In this document: positions 48,848 through 58,895 of the stretch, piece by piece | Numbering within the stretch: the first letter of the stretch is position 1 | Layout of the letters: the number at the start of each line of letters is the position of its first letter | DNA from: CAIYRG01 sp964494505 | Lineage (GTDB): Bacteria > Pseudomonadota > Alphaproteobacteria > Micropepsales > Micropepsaceae | NCBI GenBank assembly: GCA_964494505.1 | Contig: CAZBRO010000016.1 | Coordinates: forward strand, 1 to 64,000 | Length of the DNA stretch: 64,000 bases | Reading direction: 5' to 3' | Program-made: the position numbers and the translations under genes | Notes under the pieces: generated by a model | Databases searched by the model: none | Told to the model about the DNA's origin: nothing | What the model saw: the letters and a program-made list of their open reading frames with translations, nothing else

Positions 48848-51800
48848 TCAGATGGCAGGTGAATCGGCGGAAATCCGTGCGATTTCGGCATCCAGAAGTT
48901 CCGGTGGCAGCGGCATCAGCCTGGCGCCGTCGGTCCAGATCAGCGCGCAATCGATTCGCTTCCCGGAATAGATTTTGGCGAGCGCCGCGCGATAGAGCGC
49001 CATCTGAGCGATGTAGAGACGGGGCGTGCTCAAAGCATCGGCGGGCGGGGGGCGGTTGGTCTTGAAATCGGCGATCAGCAGGGCGTCGGCGGTGACCGCA
49101 AGCCGGTCGATCTGGCCGCTGATCCGCGCATGCCCGAGTTCCGGCAGTTCGGCGGCAAGCGCCACTTCCGAGCGGCTTCCCGGCGCGAAAAGTGCCGCGA
49201 ACGCCGAATCGTTCAGGACCGCGTTCGTCTCCGCGATAAGGAGCGCGGCTTCATCGGCCGAAAGCCCCTGTCTCCTGAGATAAGCCGAGGCTGCCGCGTC
49301 TCGCTCCGATGGCGCGATATCGGGAAGGCGCGCCAGCAAGGCGTGAATCAGCAGCCCACGCCGGAAGCGCCTTCCCTGATCGCCGAGCGGTGAAGTCGCC
49401 GGCATCTCGTCCAGCCCCACCGCTTCGGAAGGACGCAAGACACGGGATGCCGGTTCGGCCATGGCAGCGCGTGCGAAATAGCCGGGGAGTACGGTCGCGG
49501 TGGCCGCGAGCCGGTCTTCGCCGGCTGCACCCACCGACAAGGGTGCGCCCGCCGCGATAACCGCCTGTCCGTCGATCGTTTCCTGGCGCCCGATGCGCAG
49601 GCCGGCGTCCCGCAGATGTTCGTACCAGGCCGTCGCCTGCGTGTTGTTGCGGGTCTGGTAGCCGCACACGACGAGGAATTCCCGCGCCCGCGTTGCGGCC
49701 ACATAAAGCAGGCGGCGGTATTCGCGCTGCTCGCGCGCCTGCGCGGTGCTCTTGGCACGGCGGACGGGCTCGGTGTCCAGCGCCTTCGGCACGCCGTAGA
49801 ACACGCTATCATCCGTATAAAGAAGAGGTTCCTTCCGTTCCTGATCGGGCGGCTGCACGGTGTCGGGCAATATGACGATGTCCGCTTCCAGGCCTTTGGC
49901 CCCGTGGACGGTCATCACGCGTACCGCGCCGCCCTTCTGTTCCATGTCGCGCTTGACCTCGGAGGCGCCTTTTTGGAACCAGTCGAGGAAGCTTTCGAGC
50001 GAGGGCGGATGCGCGCTTTCGTGGGCAAGCGCCAGCGCCAGGAATTCGTCGATGGCGTCGGCCCCTTCGGCCCCCAGCCGCGCGACCAATTTTTTGCGCA
50101 GGCCCTGGCCGAGCGCGCGGGCATAGAATTCGAACGGCGGCAGATAATCGGCTTTGGCGAGCAAATCCGAAAGCAACGAATGGGCGTGCGCGAACGAGGG
50201 CCGTTCGTCTTTGCGTGCGCGCAGTTCGTCCCACAGCCGTCCCGTGCGCGGGTGCGCAAGATCGAACAGGTCGTCCTCCGACAAACCAACAAGCGGCGAT
50301 TTCAAAAGGGCGGCCAGATTCAGCTCGTCTTCGGGCAGCAGTGCAAAGCGGCCCAGCGCCACCAGATCGGCAATCGCGATCTGCTCCATCAGCACCATGC
50401 GGTCCGCGCCCGCGACCGGCACGCCTTTGTCGATCAGTTGGCGGATCATCTCTTCGGCGAACGCGTTGCGGCGGCGCACCAGGATCATGATGTCGCCGGC
50501 GGTTAGTGGGGCGGCGGCTCCGGGCAACGTCACGCCATCGCGAATCCATTGGGCGATACGCGCCGCGATTCGCGCGGCCAGTTGAACCTGAGCGCTGTTG
50601 GGCGAGAACGCATCCACCGGCCGGTTCCACAGGTCCGGGTCATCCACCTTGGGCGCAGGGACCAGCGGCCAGATTTCGACGCGGCCGATTTCCGCGCGGT
50701 GCGGATCGTGATGAATCGCATCGCCCGATGAGGTAAGCCCGTCCCGCGCTGCATCGACCGCAAACAGTGCATCGACGAACTCCAGCACCTGCCGCGCGCT
50801 TCGCCGAGAGACAGGGGGCCGCAGATCGGCGAAGGCAAGCCCCGCGCCTTCGGCAAGCGCCTTGAAGTGCCCGCGATGGCGGCCGAACTCGGCCGGGTCC
50901 GCACCTTGGAAACTGAAGATGGATTGCTTCTCGTCGCCGACCGCGAACAGCGTGCGCGGATGCGAATCGTCGTGCGTGCCTTTGCCGGCAAAGAATTCCT
51001 TGGCCAGCTTTCCGATGATCTTCCATTGTTCGGGGCTGGTGTCCTGCGCTTCGTCGACCAGGATGTGCGCGAGCCCATTGTCGAGTTTGAAGAGCACCCA
51101 GGACGCGGCATCGCGGCCCTCGAGCAGCGCGAGTGTTGCGCGGATCAGGTCGTCGTAATCGAGCGCCGCGCGATCGCGCTTCAGCGCATCGTAGCGTTCG
51201 ATGACCGCGCCCGCGACATGGACGATTGCCTCGGTCAGTGCCGCGGTTGCGGCCGCTTTGCGCCGTTCCTCCATGACAAGCAGGCGCTCACAGAGCGAAT
51301 CCAAGTAGGTGAGCGATCCGGGCTGAGCCTTCTCCGCCGCCTTGGTGAGAAGTTGCTTTCGCCGTTCCCCGGTGGCCGTCAGAAGCACATCCCTCAGACG
51401 CTCGCATCCCGCCTCATCCGTCGCCGCATCGAGAAAATCCGCGATGCCGCGTGAGAGCTTCCCGTCTATACCGTCGCGGCCCGAGAGCCCTTGCACAATG
51501 CCCTCGAGCTTCAGCTTCTCCTTCTTCAACTCCAAACAGAAGCGCGAGAGGATGGCCGCCTCGTCTTCCCCTTCAGCAACACCGAGTAGCGCGCGAACAT
51601 GCCGGAGCAAATTGGCTTCGCCATGATGGTCGTCGAGCAGGTTGCGCAGCTTTCCGCTGTCGGCCATTGCGGAGTCCAGGATTTCCGCAAAGCGCATGTC
51701 GCTCGCGCGCGTGGCGATCAATCCGATCGCCTTGGAAAGCCGCGCATCGCCATGGGCCGCGCGCTCCAGAATGCGATTACGCGATTCCGCCATCAGTTCG

Positions 51801-52240
51801 GCGGCGCTGCGTTCGTCGAGCACCGCGAAACGCGCCGGAATGCCTGCCTCCACCGGAAAACGCGCAAGCACATGCTGGCAGAAGGAATGGATGGTCTGAA
51901 TTTTCAGCCCGCCAGGCGTTTCCAGCGCCTGCGCGAACAGCGTGCGGGAATGGCGCAGGGTCTTCGGGCTTGGCAACGTGGCGCCGATTTCCGCCAGTTT
52001 CTCCGTCAGTGCAGCGTCCGGGAGCAGCGCCCACTCGCCCAGGCGCGCGAACAGGCGGCTCGCCATCTCGGAGGCGGCCGCTTTCGTGTAGGTGAGGCAA
52101 AGAATGCGCGACGGGTCGGCGCCTGCGAGCAGCAGCCGCGTCACGCGGTTTGCCAGCAGATGCGTCTTGCCGGCGCCCGCATTGGCCGAGACCCAGGCCG
52201 AGGCGGTGGGATCGGTCGCGGCGTGGAGGGGCTCGTTCAT
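48848..52240 (-). CDS. addA: Double-strand break repair helicase-nuclease AddA
   Basis: A 1130-aa UvrD-like helicase with a C-terminal RecB-family nuclease. The Walker A is ANAGAGKTHLLANR near the N-terminus; LCLTYTKAAASEMASRL and IQTIHSFCQ are motifs Ia/Ib; LVDEAQDTSPEQW is motif II; VMTVHGAKGLEADIVI is motif V. The nuclease signature is DALLIADFKTN. AddAB processes DNA ends for RecA. ATG 52240 overlaps the addB stop by 4 nt. Confidence 0.95.
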   Translation of the reverse strand: MNEPLHAATDPTASAWVSANAGAGKTHLLANRVTRLLLAGADPSRILCLTYTKAAASEMASRLFARLGEWALLPDAALTEKLAEIGATLPSPKTLRHSRTLFAQALETPGGLKIQTIHSFCQHVLARFPVEAGIPARFAVLDERSAAELMAESRNRILERAAHGDARLSKAIGLIATRASDMRFAEILDSAMADSGKLRNLLDDHHGEANLLRHVRALLGVAEGEDEAAILSRFCLELKKEKLKLEGIVQGLSGRDGIDGKLSRGIADFLDAATDEAGCERLRDVLLTATGERRKQLLTKAAEKAQPGSLTYLDSLCERLLVMEERRKAAATAALTEAIVHVAGAVIERYDALKRDRAALDYDDLIRATLALLEGRDAASWVLFKLDNGLAHILVDEAQDTSPEQWKIIGKLAKEFFAGKGTHDDSHPRTLFAVGDEKQSIFSFQGADPAEFGRHRGHFKALAEGAGLAFADLRPPVSRRSARQVLEFVDALFAVDAARDGLTSSGDAIHHDPHRAEIGRVEIWPLVPAPKVDDPDLWNRPVDAFSPNSAQVQLAARIAARIAQWIRDGVTLPGAAAPLTAGDIMILVRRRNAFAEEMIRQLIDKGVPVAGADRMVLMEQIAIADLVALGRFALLPEDELNLAALLKSPLVGLSEDDLFDLAHPRTGRLWDELRARKDERPSFAHAHSLLSDLLAKADYLPPFEFYARALGQGLRKKLVARLGAEGADAIDEFLALALAHESAHPPSLESFLDWFQKGASEVKRDMEQKGGAVRVMTVHGAKGLEADIVILPDTVQPPDQERKEPLLYTDDSVFYGVPKALDTEPVRRAKSTAQAREQREYRRLLYVAATRAREFLVVCGYQTRNNTQATAWYEHLRDAGLRIGRQETIDGQAVIAAGAPLSVGAAGEDRLAATATVLPGYFARAAMAEPASRVLRPSEAVGLDEMPATSPLGDQGRRFRRGLLIHALLARLPDIAPSERDAAASAYLRRQGLSADEAALLIAETNAVLNDSAFAALFAPGSRSEVALAAELPELGHARISGQIDRLAVTADALLIADFKTNRPPPADALSTPRLYIAQMALYRAALAKIYSGKRIDCALIWTDGARLMPLPPELLDAEIARISADSPAI

Positions 52241-55206
52241 TCCTCCTCCTCCCGTTCCAGCAGCCATTCGCGCACCCGCGCCAAATGATCGTAGTCGCCC
52301 ACATCGCTGGCGCGGAAGGGTTTCACGCGCGGGATATAGGGCACGCTTGCGTCGTCGAACATGCGAACGCGCCCGGCAAGGTCGCGCCAGGCTTTTTCGG
52401 CGAGCGCATTGACGTCGTCGAGTCTGGCGATCATCGCTTCGCCCGCCGGTTCGCCGCCCGACAGCTTGACGTGGATCAGTTCGCGAATGGAGAGGGCGTG
52501 GTGCCCGGTGAAGCCGCCGTGCAGCAGCATCGCGGCCTCCAGCGGAAGCTGTGGTGAAACCAGCGTTTGGATCTGCTTTCCGCTAGGCACGCTCCCGGTC
52601 TTGTAATCGAGGACCGAGGCCGAACCATCGGCGAAGAAATCGATGCGGTCGGCGCGCCCGCGCAGCGTGAACGGAGCGCCGCCGGGATTTTCGTTCGGGA
52701 TTTCGATTGTTCCCTTGGCTTCGACCAGACTCCGCGCGACCTGCACGCGCCGCTCCGCCTGATAGGCCAGGAACCAGCGCGCGGCGCGCTCGAAGCGGGG
52801 AAGCCAGAGGGCGCAGATGGCAGCCGTCGCGCCTTTCTCGACGAATGCCTCCTGCCCAATGCGAATGAGGTGGTCGAGCGCATCCTCCGGCAACGCGCCG
52901 GGGAAGGCGTTGAGAAATTGTTCCAGCGCGGCATGAACGGCGATGCCGCGTTCGCGCGGTCCGGGTTCGGAATCCAGCGGATCCAGCGGTTTCAGGCGCA
53001 GCACGTGCTTGGCATAAATCGCATAGGGATCGCGCAGCCAGGTTTCGATTTCGGTGATCGAAAGGCCGCGCGGCCGCGCGGCCCGGGGCGGGCAGGGGGC
53101 GGGGCGGGGAGCGCGCGGATCGCGGCCTTGGTCCAACAGCCTCGACCAGCGGAGCAGATCGTCGCGGGCGGCAAGCGGGGCTTCCGCGCCCAATCCCTTC
53201 GCCAATTGCTTGATGCGCAGGAGCCAGCGCGAAGCGACGGTTGGCGCGCCGTTCTCTTTCAGGCTGCGCGTAACCAGAACCTCGCGCGCGGCGGCAAGCG
53301 TGGCGAAATCATGCGCCGCGAGACCGGTGCGCCGTTCCGGCGCTTCCAGCCCGAGCTTCTCGCGCATCGGCCGCGACAGCCAGGGATCGGTCGCCGATTC
53401 CGCCGGCCATTGTCCCTCGTTCAGCCCGCCCAGAACGACGAGATCGAAATCCAGAAGCCGCGCTTCCAGCGGCCCAAGGATCGCGAGCCGTGGGTGCAAA
53501 TTGTACAGCGGCCTGGCCGCCCGGGCTTCTGCCAGCGCGCGGAACGCATCGGCGTAATGGGAAGCAGGGGCGAGCGGAATGTTCGTGCCGTCGCGTTGCA
53601 GGGCGGCCAAGAGATCGGCGGCAGCTTCGCCTGCGGTCCCGCGCCATAGCGTGTTTGCGCCCTTTTCCGCGTCCGTGGCGGCCAGCGCTTCGGCGGCCTC
53701 TGCATGTGCCTGGGCAAGCTCGGCGAGGGTTGTATCCTTCGCCGCCAGAGCGTCGGCGAAAGGCCGAAGCCTTCTGGCAAGCCGTGTGAACCAATCCTGG
53801 AGCGCGAAGGGGGCGGGCTTCTTCTTCAGCCGCGCCGTGATTCCGTCGAGCCCAGGTTCCGGACGCAGGCCCCTGAGCACCGCCAATTCCAGTGCGCGCA
53901 CGGAACGGCGGAAATCGCTCGTCTCTTCGCCGCCCGAGGCGAGCGGATGTTTGAGCAAAGCCAGCAGCGCCACCGGCGCAAAACGATCCGCCGCAGCGCG
54001 CGCGAGAAGCGACAGGAACGCGCCCGGCGGCGTACGCGATAAGGGTGTGCCCGCGGAATCGTCGATGATCACGTTCCAGCGCGTAAGTTCGGCAGCGACG
54101 CGGCGCGCCAGGCCACGGTCGGGCGTGATCAGCGCGGCCGTCTTGTCTTTCGTCTCGAGTGCCTCGCGCAGCGCACAGGCGATGACAAGCGCTTCCTCAC
54201 GTGGGGTCTGCGCCTCGATCAGCGCGAAATTGCCGAGACCCGAGGCCAGGCTCCCCGGGTTTTCGACGAGGTCACGCCACCCATCCGTGGCGGGCGGTGG
54301 ACGCAACGCTTCGCTGAGGAAGCGCACGCGGTCCACGCGGGCGCCATGGCCGGCTGGCAACGGCGACCACAGGGTCACATCTTCCCGCTCCACGCCGATC
54401 AGTGTGAGCAATTGCCGCAAGCCGAACTGCGCGTGATCGGGACCAAGCTCCGCCCAGCTCGCCGCGTCGAGATCGGTGTCCAAACCCGGCAACACGACCG
54501 CGCCACCCGGCAATCGCGCAATCGCTTTCAACAATTCGGCGGTTGCCGGAATGGAGCCGGTCGACCCGGCCGCGGTTACGGGCGCTTCCGGCGGATGGGC
54601 TGCAAGTGTGGCGGCGAGCGCACGGAGCTTCGCGTCGCGGTGCGCGGAAGGTTCGGCGGCACCTTCGGCGGCGAGCAACGCCGGCCATTCCCGCGCGATG
54701 ATGTCGAGAAACGCCACCACTTCGCCCCAATGCGCGGCCCATTGATCGGGCGCGAGCGTTTTCAGCCGGCCAAGATCGGCCCCTTGCGTGACCGCTTCGT
54801 CGAGAAAGCGGGTAAGCTCGCCTGCGTGCGCCAGGCTTTGCGCGAACGGCAGGGCACCGCGCCGGGCTTGCTCCCAGCGCTGCACCAGAACGGCCAGCAG
54901 CAACCGGCGCCGCAGGGGGGCGATGGGCGGAACGGACGCAATATCGTCGGTAGACGGATCGAACAGGTCGCTCTCGTCCTCTACGTCGCCCAGCGCGCGG
55001 ATTTGAGGCAACAGCACCGCCCCGCCAAGCGCGGCCGCGAAACAATCCCGAAGCGCGCGGGCCGCGCGCCGGGTGGGCACGAAGACAAGCGCTTCGGCGA
55101 GCTTCAGGGGATCGGAACCGGTGCGTTGGATCACGCCCGCGGCAAGCGCGCGTGCGAACGGGAGGCCTGCGGGGATGGTGAAGATGTGCGGGCCCGTCCG
55201 AGCCAT
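52237..55206 (-). CDS. addB: Double-strand break repair protein AddB
   Basis: A 989-aa partner of AddA. It begins ARTGPHIFTIPAGLPFARALAAG with VFVPTRRAARALR near residue 45, and ends with a RecB-like nuclease core RADRIDFFADG and VLDYKTGSVPS. The inactivated helicase fold fits alphaproteobacterial AddB. Its ATG shares one base with the murU stop (TGATG), which indicates coupling. The upstream open frame lies within murU out of phase. Confidence 0.92.
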   Translation of the reverse strand: MARTGPHIFTIPAGLPFARALAAGVIQRTGSDPLKLAEALVFVPTRRAARALRDCFAAALGGAVLLPQIRALGDVEDESDLFDPSTDDIASVPPIAPLRRRLLLAVLVQRWEQARRGALPFAQSLAHAGELTRFLDEAVTQGADLGRLKTLAPDQWAAHWGEVVAFLDIIAREWPALLAAEGAAEPSAHRDAKLRALAATLAAHPPEAPVTAAGSTGSIPATAELLKAIARLPGGAVVLPGLDTDLDAASWAELGPDHAQFGLRQLLTLIGVEREDVTLWSPLPAGHGARVDRVRFLSEALRPPPATDGWRDLVENPGSLASGLGNFALIEAQTPREEALVIACALREALETKDKTAALITPDRGLARRVAAELTRWNVIIDDSAGTPLSRTPPGAFLSLLARAAADRFAPVALLALLKHPLASGGEETSDFRRSVRALELAVLRGLRPEPGLDGITARLKKKPAPFALQDWFTRLARRLRPFADALAAKDTTLAELAQAHAEAAEALAATDAEKGANTLWRGTAGEAAADLLAALQRDGTNIPLAPASHYADAFRALAEARAARPLYNLHPRLAILGPLEARLLDFDLVVLGGLNEGQWPAESATDPWLSRPMREKLGLEAPERRTGLAAHDFATLAAAREVLVTRSLKENGAPTVASRWLLRIKQLAKGLGAEAPLAARDDLLRWSRLLDQGRDPRAPRPAPCPPRAARPRGLSITEIETWLRDPYAIYAKHVLRLKPLDPLDSEPGPRERGIAVHAALEQFLNAFPGALPEDALDHLIRIGQEAFVEKGATAAICALWLPRFERAARWFLAYQAERRVQVARSLVEAKGTIEIPNENPGGAPFTLRGRADRIDFFADGSASVLDYKTGSVPSGKQIQTLVSPQLPLEAAMLLHGGFTGHHALSIRELIHVKLSGGEPAGEAMIARLDDVNALAEKAWRDLAGRVRMFDDASVPYIPRVKPFRASDVGDYDHLARVREWLLEREEEE

Positions 55207-55943
55207 CACGGTTCGCGGGCAAGGTCGCGCAAAAAGTTTTCCGCTTCTTCGAGCCCTTGCGGCGTGCCCACATGAATCCACACGCCATCGAGGCGGATGC
55301 CGAGCAGCCGCCCCTTGTCGATCGCCCTGTCCCACAGCGGATTGATCGAGAACCGCCCAGTGGGCGCTCCGTCGAAGAGGCGCGGATGCACGATCTGCAG
55401 GCCCGTCCAGACAAACGGCGCCACGCTCATCTCGGCGCGCCGTTTCAGAAAGCCGCACGCATTCATTTCGAAATCGCCGCTCCCGTCATAGCCGATGGAG
55501 GTGGCGCACGCGGCGAGCAGCATCAGCGCATCCATGGTTTCCGGATTCCAGCGTGCCTTCATGCGCGCCATGGCCGAACCCATGCCTTCCACCCAGAGCG
55601 AATCCGAATTGTAGGTGAAAAAGGGCTCGCCTTTGAAATAGGGGAGCGCCTTGGCGATGCCGCCTCCGGTTTCGAGGATCGCGCCGGTCTCGCTCGAGAT
55701 GTGGATTTCCACGCTGGTGTCGCGCGCTCGCCGCGCCTCCAGATGGGCGATGAGCTGATCGGCCATGTAGTGCACGTTGACGACGATGAAATTCACGCCG
55801 CCGCGAACCAGCCTGTCAATGGCGTGATCGATCAGGGGCTCGCCGTTGAGCTCGATCAGCGGCTTGGGCCGGGATTGCGTCAGCGGCGCCATCCGGGTGC
55901 CGAGGCCTGCGGCCAGAACCATCGCCCGTGTCGGTCCGCTCAC
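55206..55943 (-). CDS. murU: N-acetylmuramate-1-phosphate uridylyltransferase (MurU-like)
   Basis: A 245-aa nucleotidyltransferase: AMVLAAGLGTRMAPLTQSRPKPL near the N-terminus, LIDHAIDRL, YNSDSLWVEG with the metal-binding Asp, and a C-terminal WIHVGTP. Next to amgK it should turn MurNAc-1-P into UDP-MurNAc in peptidoglycan recycling. I chose GTG 55943 for its GTGA overlap with amgK and because the Rossmann motif follows after seven residues. A hexose-1-P specificity cannot be excluded. Confidence 0.85.
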   Translation of the reverse strand: MSGPTRAMVLAAGLGTRMAPLTQSRPKPLIELNGEPLIDHAIDRLVRGGVNFIVVNVHYMADQLIAHLEARRARDTSVEIHISSETGAILETGGGIAKALPYFKGEPFFTYNSDSLWVEGMGSAMARMKARWNPETMDALMLLAACATSIGYDGSGDFEMNACGFLKRRAEMSVAPFVWTGLQIVHPRLFDGAPTGRFSINPLWDRAIDKGRLLGIRLDGVWIHVGTPQGLEEAENFLRDLAREP

Positions 55944-57070
55944 GAAGAAGCCTCCGCAAAGTCCGGCCGCAAGACGCCGCGCACGGCGCATGGCAGCGTC
56001 GCGTCGTACCACGACTTGAGCGGCCGCAGCGCGGAATGTTCGAGGTCGTGTTGCATATAGCCCCACACGCGCGGCAGATGCACGAGATAACGCGGCTTCA
56101 AATCGCGTTTGGCGAGGCGGGCGAAAATCCCGATGATCTTGGCATTGCGTTGCGCGGCGAGGAGGGCCGCACTGGCGCGGAAACGTTCCGGGTCGAGAGG
56201 CGCGCCCAGAACGCGCGCGTTTCCGAGATAGCGCTCGGTCATCGCTTCAGCCAATTGGGGCGCGACATCCCGGCGGGCATCTTCCAGGAGCGAGATCAGG
56301 TCGTAGGCCGGCGAACCCGCGAGCGCGTCCTGGAAATCGATCACGCCGACGCGCGCAAGGCCACTACGTGCATTTCGCCAGATCAGGTTCTGCGCATGGT
56401 AATCGCGGTGCACGAAGACGCGCGGCCCTCCGGCGAGCGCGGCAAGGGCGGTGCGCCAGAGCGTGCGGTGCTCTTCGATTTCGGCGGCATCGGCCGGCCT
56501 CCCGATTGCCGCGGGCAGGAACCATTCCGTCAGCAGATCGACTTCGGCGAGTTGCGCGGTCTCGTCATAGGCGAACAGCGGCTTGTCCGCTGCCAGCGCA
56601 TGCGGCGCGGGCGCCGCATGCAGCCGCACCAGCGCGTCGATGGCCGCCTCGTACATCGCCCGCTCGTCGCCGTTGCGCGAGAGAACATCCGTGTAAAGAT
56701 CGAATCCCAAATCTTCCAGTAGCAGGAGGCCCTGCACTGTATCTGCGGCAAGGATTTCCGGCGCCGCCAATCCTTGCCCCCGCAAATACTCCGCAACTGC
56801 GACGAAGCGCGCGCAGTCCGCGCCCGCGAGCCGCGCCAGCGCGTTGTAACCCAGCGCGCGGCGTTGCTCCGGCGTCGCATCGGGTGAGGCGGCCGGGCTT
56901 TCGGCGTGCCGCGGCTGGTCCATCAGCATGGCGGTGCGGCCGCCCAGGTGAAGGCGGATGTAGCGGCGCGTCGAAGCATCGCCAGGCAGGGGATGCCGTT
57001 CCGCCGAGCCCCAGCCGGCGTCCGACAGGAAGCCGGCAATCGCGTCTTCGCGCGCGCTCGTCATCGTCAT
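55940..57070 (-). CDS. amgK: N-acetylmuramate/N-acetylglucosamine kinase (AmgK-like)
   Basis: A 376-aa aminoglycoside-phosphotransferase-fold kinase: PLPGDASTRRYIRL near the N-terminus, HRDYHAQNLIW with the catalytic Asp and VGVIDFQDALAGSPAYDL for metal binding. In Pseudomonas, AmgK phosphorylates MurNAc at the anomeric position before MurU. The overlap with tsaE (ATGA) and murU (GTGA) makes a coupled tsaE-amgK-murU unit, the usual alphaproteobacterial order. Confidence 0.87.
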   Translation of the reverse strand: MTMTSAREDAIAGFLSDAGWGSAERHPLPGDASTRRYIRLHLGGRTAMLMDQPRHAESPAASPDATPEQRRALGYNALARLAGADCARFVAVAEYLRGQGLAAPEILAADTVQGLLLLEDLGFDLYTDVLSRNGDERAMYEAAIDALVRLHAAPAPHALAADKPLFAYDETAQLAEVDLLTEWFLPAAIGRPADAAEIEEHRTLWRTALAALAGGPRVFVHRDYHAQNLIWRNARSGLARVGVIDFQDALAGSPAYDLISLLEDARRDVAPQLAEAMTERYLGNARVLGAPLDPERFRASAALLAAQRNAKIIGIFARLAKRDLKPRYLVHLPRVWGYMQHDLEHSALRPLKSWYDATLPCAVRGVLRPDFAEASS

Positions 57071-57534
57071 GGGCTCGTGCCTTCAAACACCGGACGCCAT
57101 CGCATCGGGCCCGAGATCAGCGCTTCCCGCGCTGTCTCGTTTGCGACGTGGAGCGAAACGTTCAGGACATCGCCTTCCCAATCCTTGGGCATCCCCCGCT
57201 CCGGCCATTCGATCAGGACTGCGCCTTCGTCCCGCGCATCCTCAAGGCCAAGCTCGCGCAGCTCCGTTTCATCGTCGATCCGGTAGAGGTCGAAATGGTG
57301 CACCGTCAGTCCTGGCGTCTCATAGGCCTGGACCAAGGTGAAAGTGGGGCTCGGCACGTGCCCTTCGACCCCGCGGGCCCGCAGAATCGCGCGGGCAAGC
57401 GCGGTCTTTCCGGCGCCAAGCTCGCCCGACAAGGCCACCACGTCGCCGGGCTTGAGGCCCGCGGCAATCCGCCCGCCGAGGCCGGCGGTCGCGTTTTCGT
57501 CCTTCAGGATCAAGCGGGTCTCGAATCCGGCCAC
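57067..57534 (-). CDS. tsaE: tRNA t6A biosynthesis ATPase TsaE
   Basis: A 155-aa P-loop ATPase with LSGELGAGKTALARAIL, the PSPTFTLVQAYE segment, HHFDLYRIDDETEL and VLIEWPERG. It supports TsaBD in making threonylcarbamoyladenosine on tRNA. I chose GTG 57534 since homology begins directly after it; the frame stays open far upstream, antisense to the ferredoxin reductase gene. It is probably the first gene of the tsaE-amgK-murU-addB-addA-trxA chain. Confidence 0.88.
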   Translation of the reverse strand: MAGFETRLILKDENATAGLGGRIAAGLKPGDVVALSGELGAGKTALARAILRARGVEGHVPSPTFTLVQAYETPGLTVHHFDLYRIDDETELRELGLEDARDEGAVLIEWPERGMPKDWEGDVLNVSLHVANETAREALISGPMRWRPVFEGTSP

Positions 57535-57672
57535 GTGACGGTTGTAACTTGCGGACCAACGCGGCTCAACGCGGGAGAGGCCGCAACCGCCCGGCATTTT
57601 GCTCGATTGCCCGCGGAGGGACCGCATGCTACCGCCTCGGGCCTGACGCAAGGGGCGGGCCAACAACCGGCC

Positions 57673-58878
57673 ATGGAGCGAATTGTCATTATCGGTGCGG
57701 GTCAGGCGGGCGTTCAAGCCGCCGCCACGCTCAGGACCGAAGGGTTCTCGGGCAGCCTCACCATGGTGGGCGAGGAGCCTTATCCGCCCTATCAGCGGCC
57801 GCCATTGTCCAAGGCCTATCTCGCCGGCGATTTCGCACGGGAAAGGCTGTTCCTGAAGCCGGACTCCTTCTATGCCGATGGGGCTTGCGACTTGCGGCTG
57901 CATGTGGCGGCCTCGCGTATTGATCGCTCCGCGAAGACCGTTCAGCTGACGGACGGCGCTGTGCTTGGCTACGACCGGCTGCTGCTGACGACCGGCGCGC
58001 GCGTGCGGAAGCTGCCGGTGCCGGGCGCCCATCTCAAGGGCGTATTCTATCTTCGCGGCATCGCGGACGTGGATATGCTGCGGCCGCATTTTCGTGAGGG
58101 TGCGCGGCTGACCATTATAGGCGGCGGTTATATCGGGCTCGAAGTCGCTGCCGTGGCTGCCAAGCTCGGCCTTCAGGTGACGGTGGTGGAGGCCGCCGAG
58201 CGGCTGATGGTGCGCTCTGCCTCACCGCAGCTCTCGGCGTTCTACGAACGAGAGCATCGCGCCCATGGGGTTCGCCTCGATTTGGGCGCGTTCGCCGAAG
58301 CCTTCGAAGGGAAGGAGCAGGTAGAGACGGTGAAGACCGATCGCGACAGAATTGCGTGCGATTTCCTGCTCGTCGGCGTTGGCGTCGTGCCCAATAGCGA
58401 ACTCGCCCTCGAGGCAGGTGTTGCCTGCGACAATGGCATTTCCGTCGACGAGTTCGCGCGGACCTCCGATCCCCACATTTTCGCGGCTGGCGATTGCACC
58501 AGCCATCCCGGTTTTGCCGGCGGGCGCGTGCGCCTGGAATCGGTGCAGAACGCCATCGACCAGGCGAAGCATGCTGCCCTTGCGATGCTGGATAAGCCTG
58601 CCTCCTATCGCGAAGTACCCTGGTTCTGGTCGGATCAATACGATCTGAAGCTTCAGATCGCGGGGTTGACGCATCCCGATGACGTCAAGGTGGTCAGGGG
58701 CGATCCCGAGGCACGGAAATTCTCCGTTTTCCATTTGCGCGACGGCGTGGTGGCTGCGGTGGAAGCGGTTAACGCCCCTCCCGACTATATTATCGGACGC
58801 AAGCTCATTGCGGCCCATGCCCGCATTGCGCCCGAGCGGCTGGCGGATATGAATGTGCCAGTCAAATCATTTGCCTGA
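57673..58878 (+). CDS. FAD-dependent ferredoxin reductase
   Basis: A 401-aa rhodocoxin/putidaredoxin-reductase-type flavoprotein. The first Rossmann motif is VIIGAGQAGVQAAATLR, then PPYQRPPLSKAYLAG, the NAD-binding LTIIGGGYIGLEVAAVAAKLG and the FAD-binding IFAAGDCTSHP. It passes electrons from NADH to a [2Fe-2S] ferredoxin such as the one encoded 17 nt downstream. No cytochrome P450 or Rieske oxygenase is in the window. Its start has weak upstream signals; an open frame upstream runs antisense to tsaE and amgK. Confidence 0.92.
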   Translation: MERIVIIGAGQAGVQAAATLRTEGFSGSLTMVGEEPYPPYQRPPLSKAYLAGDFARERLFLKPDSFYADGACDLRLHVAASRIDRSAKTVQLTDGAVLGYDRLLLTTGARVRKLPVPGAHLKGVFYLRGIADVDMLRPHFREGARLTIIGGGYIGLEVAAVAAKLGLQVTVVEAAERLMVRSASPQLSAFYEREHRAHGVRLDLGAFAEAFEGKEQVETVKTDRDRIACDFLLVGVGVVPNSELALEAGVACDNGISVDEFARTSDPHIFAAGDCTSHPGFAGGRVRLESVQNAIDQAKHAALAMLDKPASYREVPWFWSDQYDLKLQIAGLTHPDDVKVVRGDPEARKFSVFHLRDGVVAAVEAVNAPPDYIIGRKLIAAHARIAPERLADMNVPVKSFA

Positions 58879-58895
58879 AATTGGAACCAGAGTAG

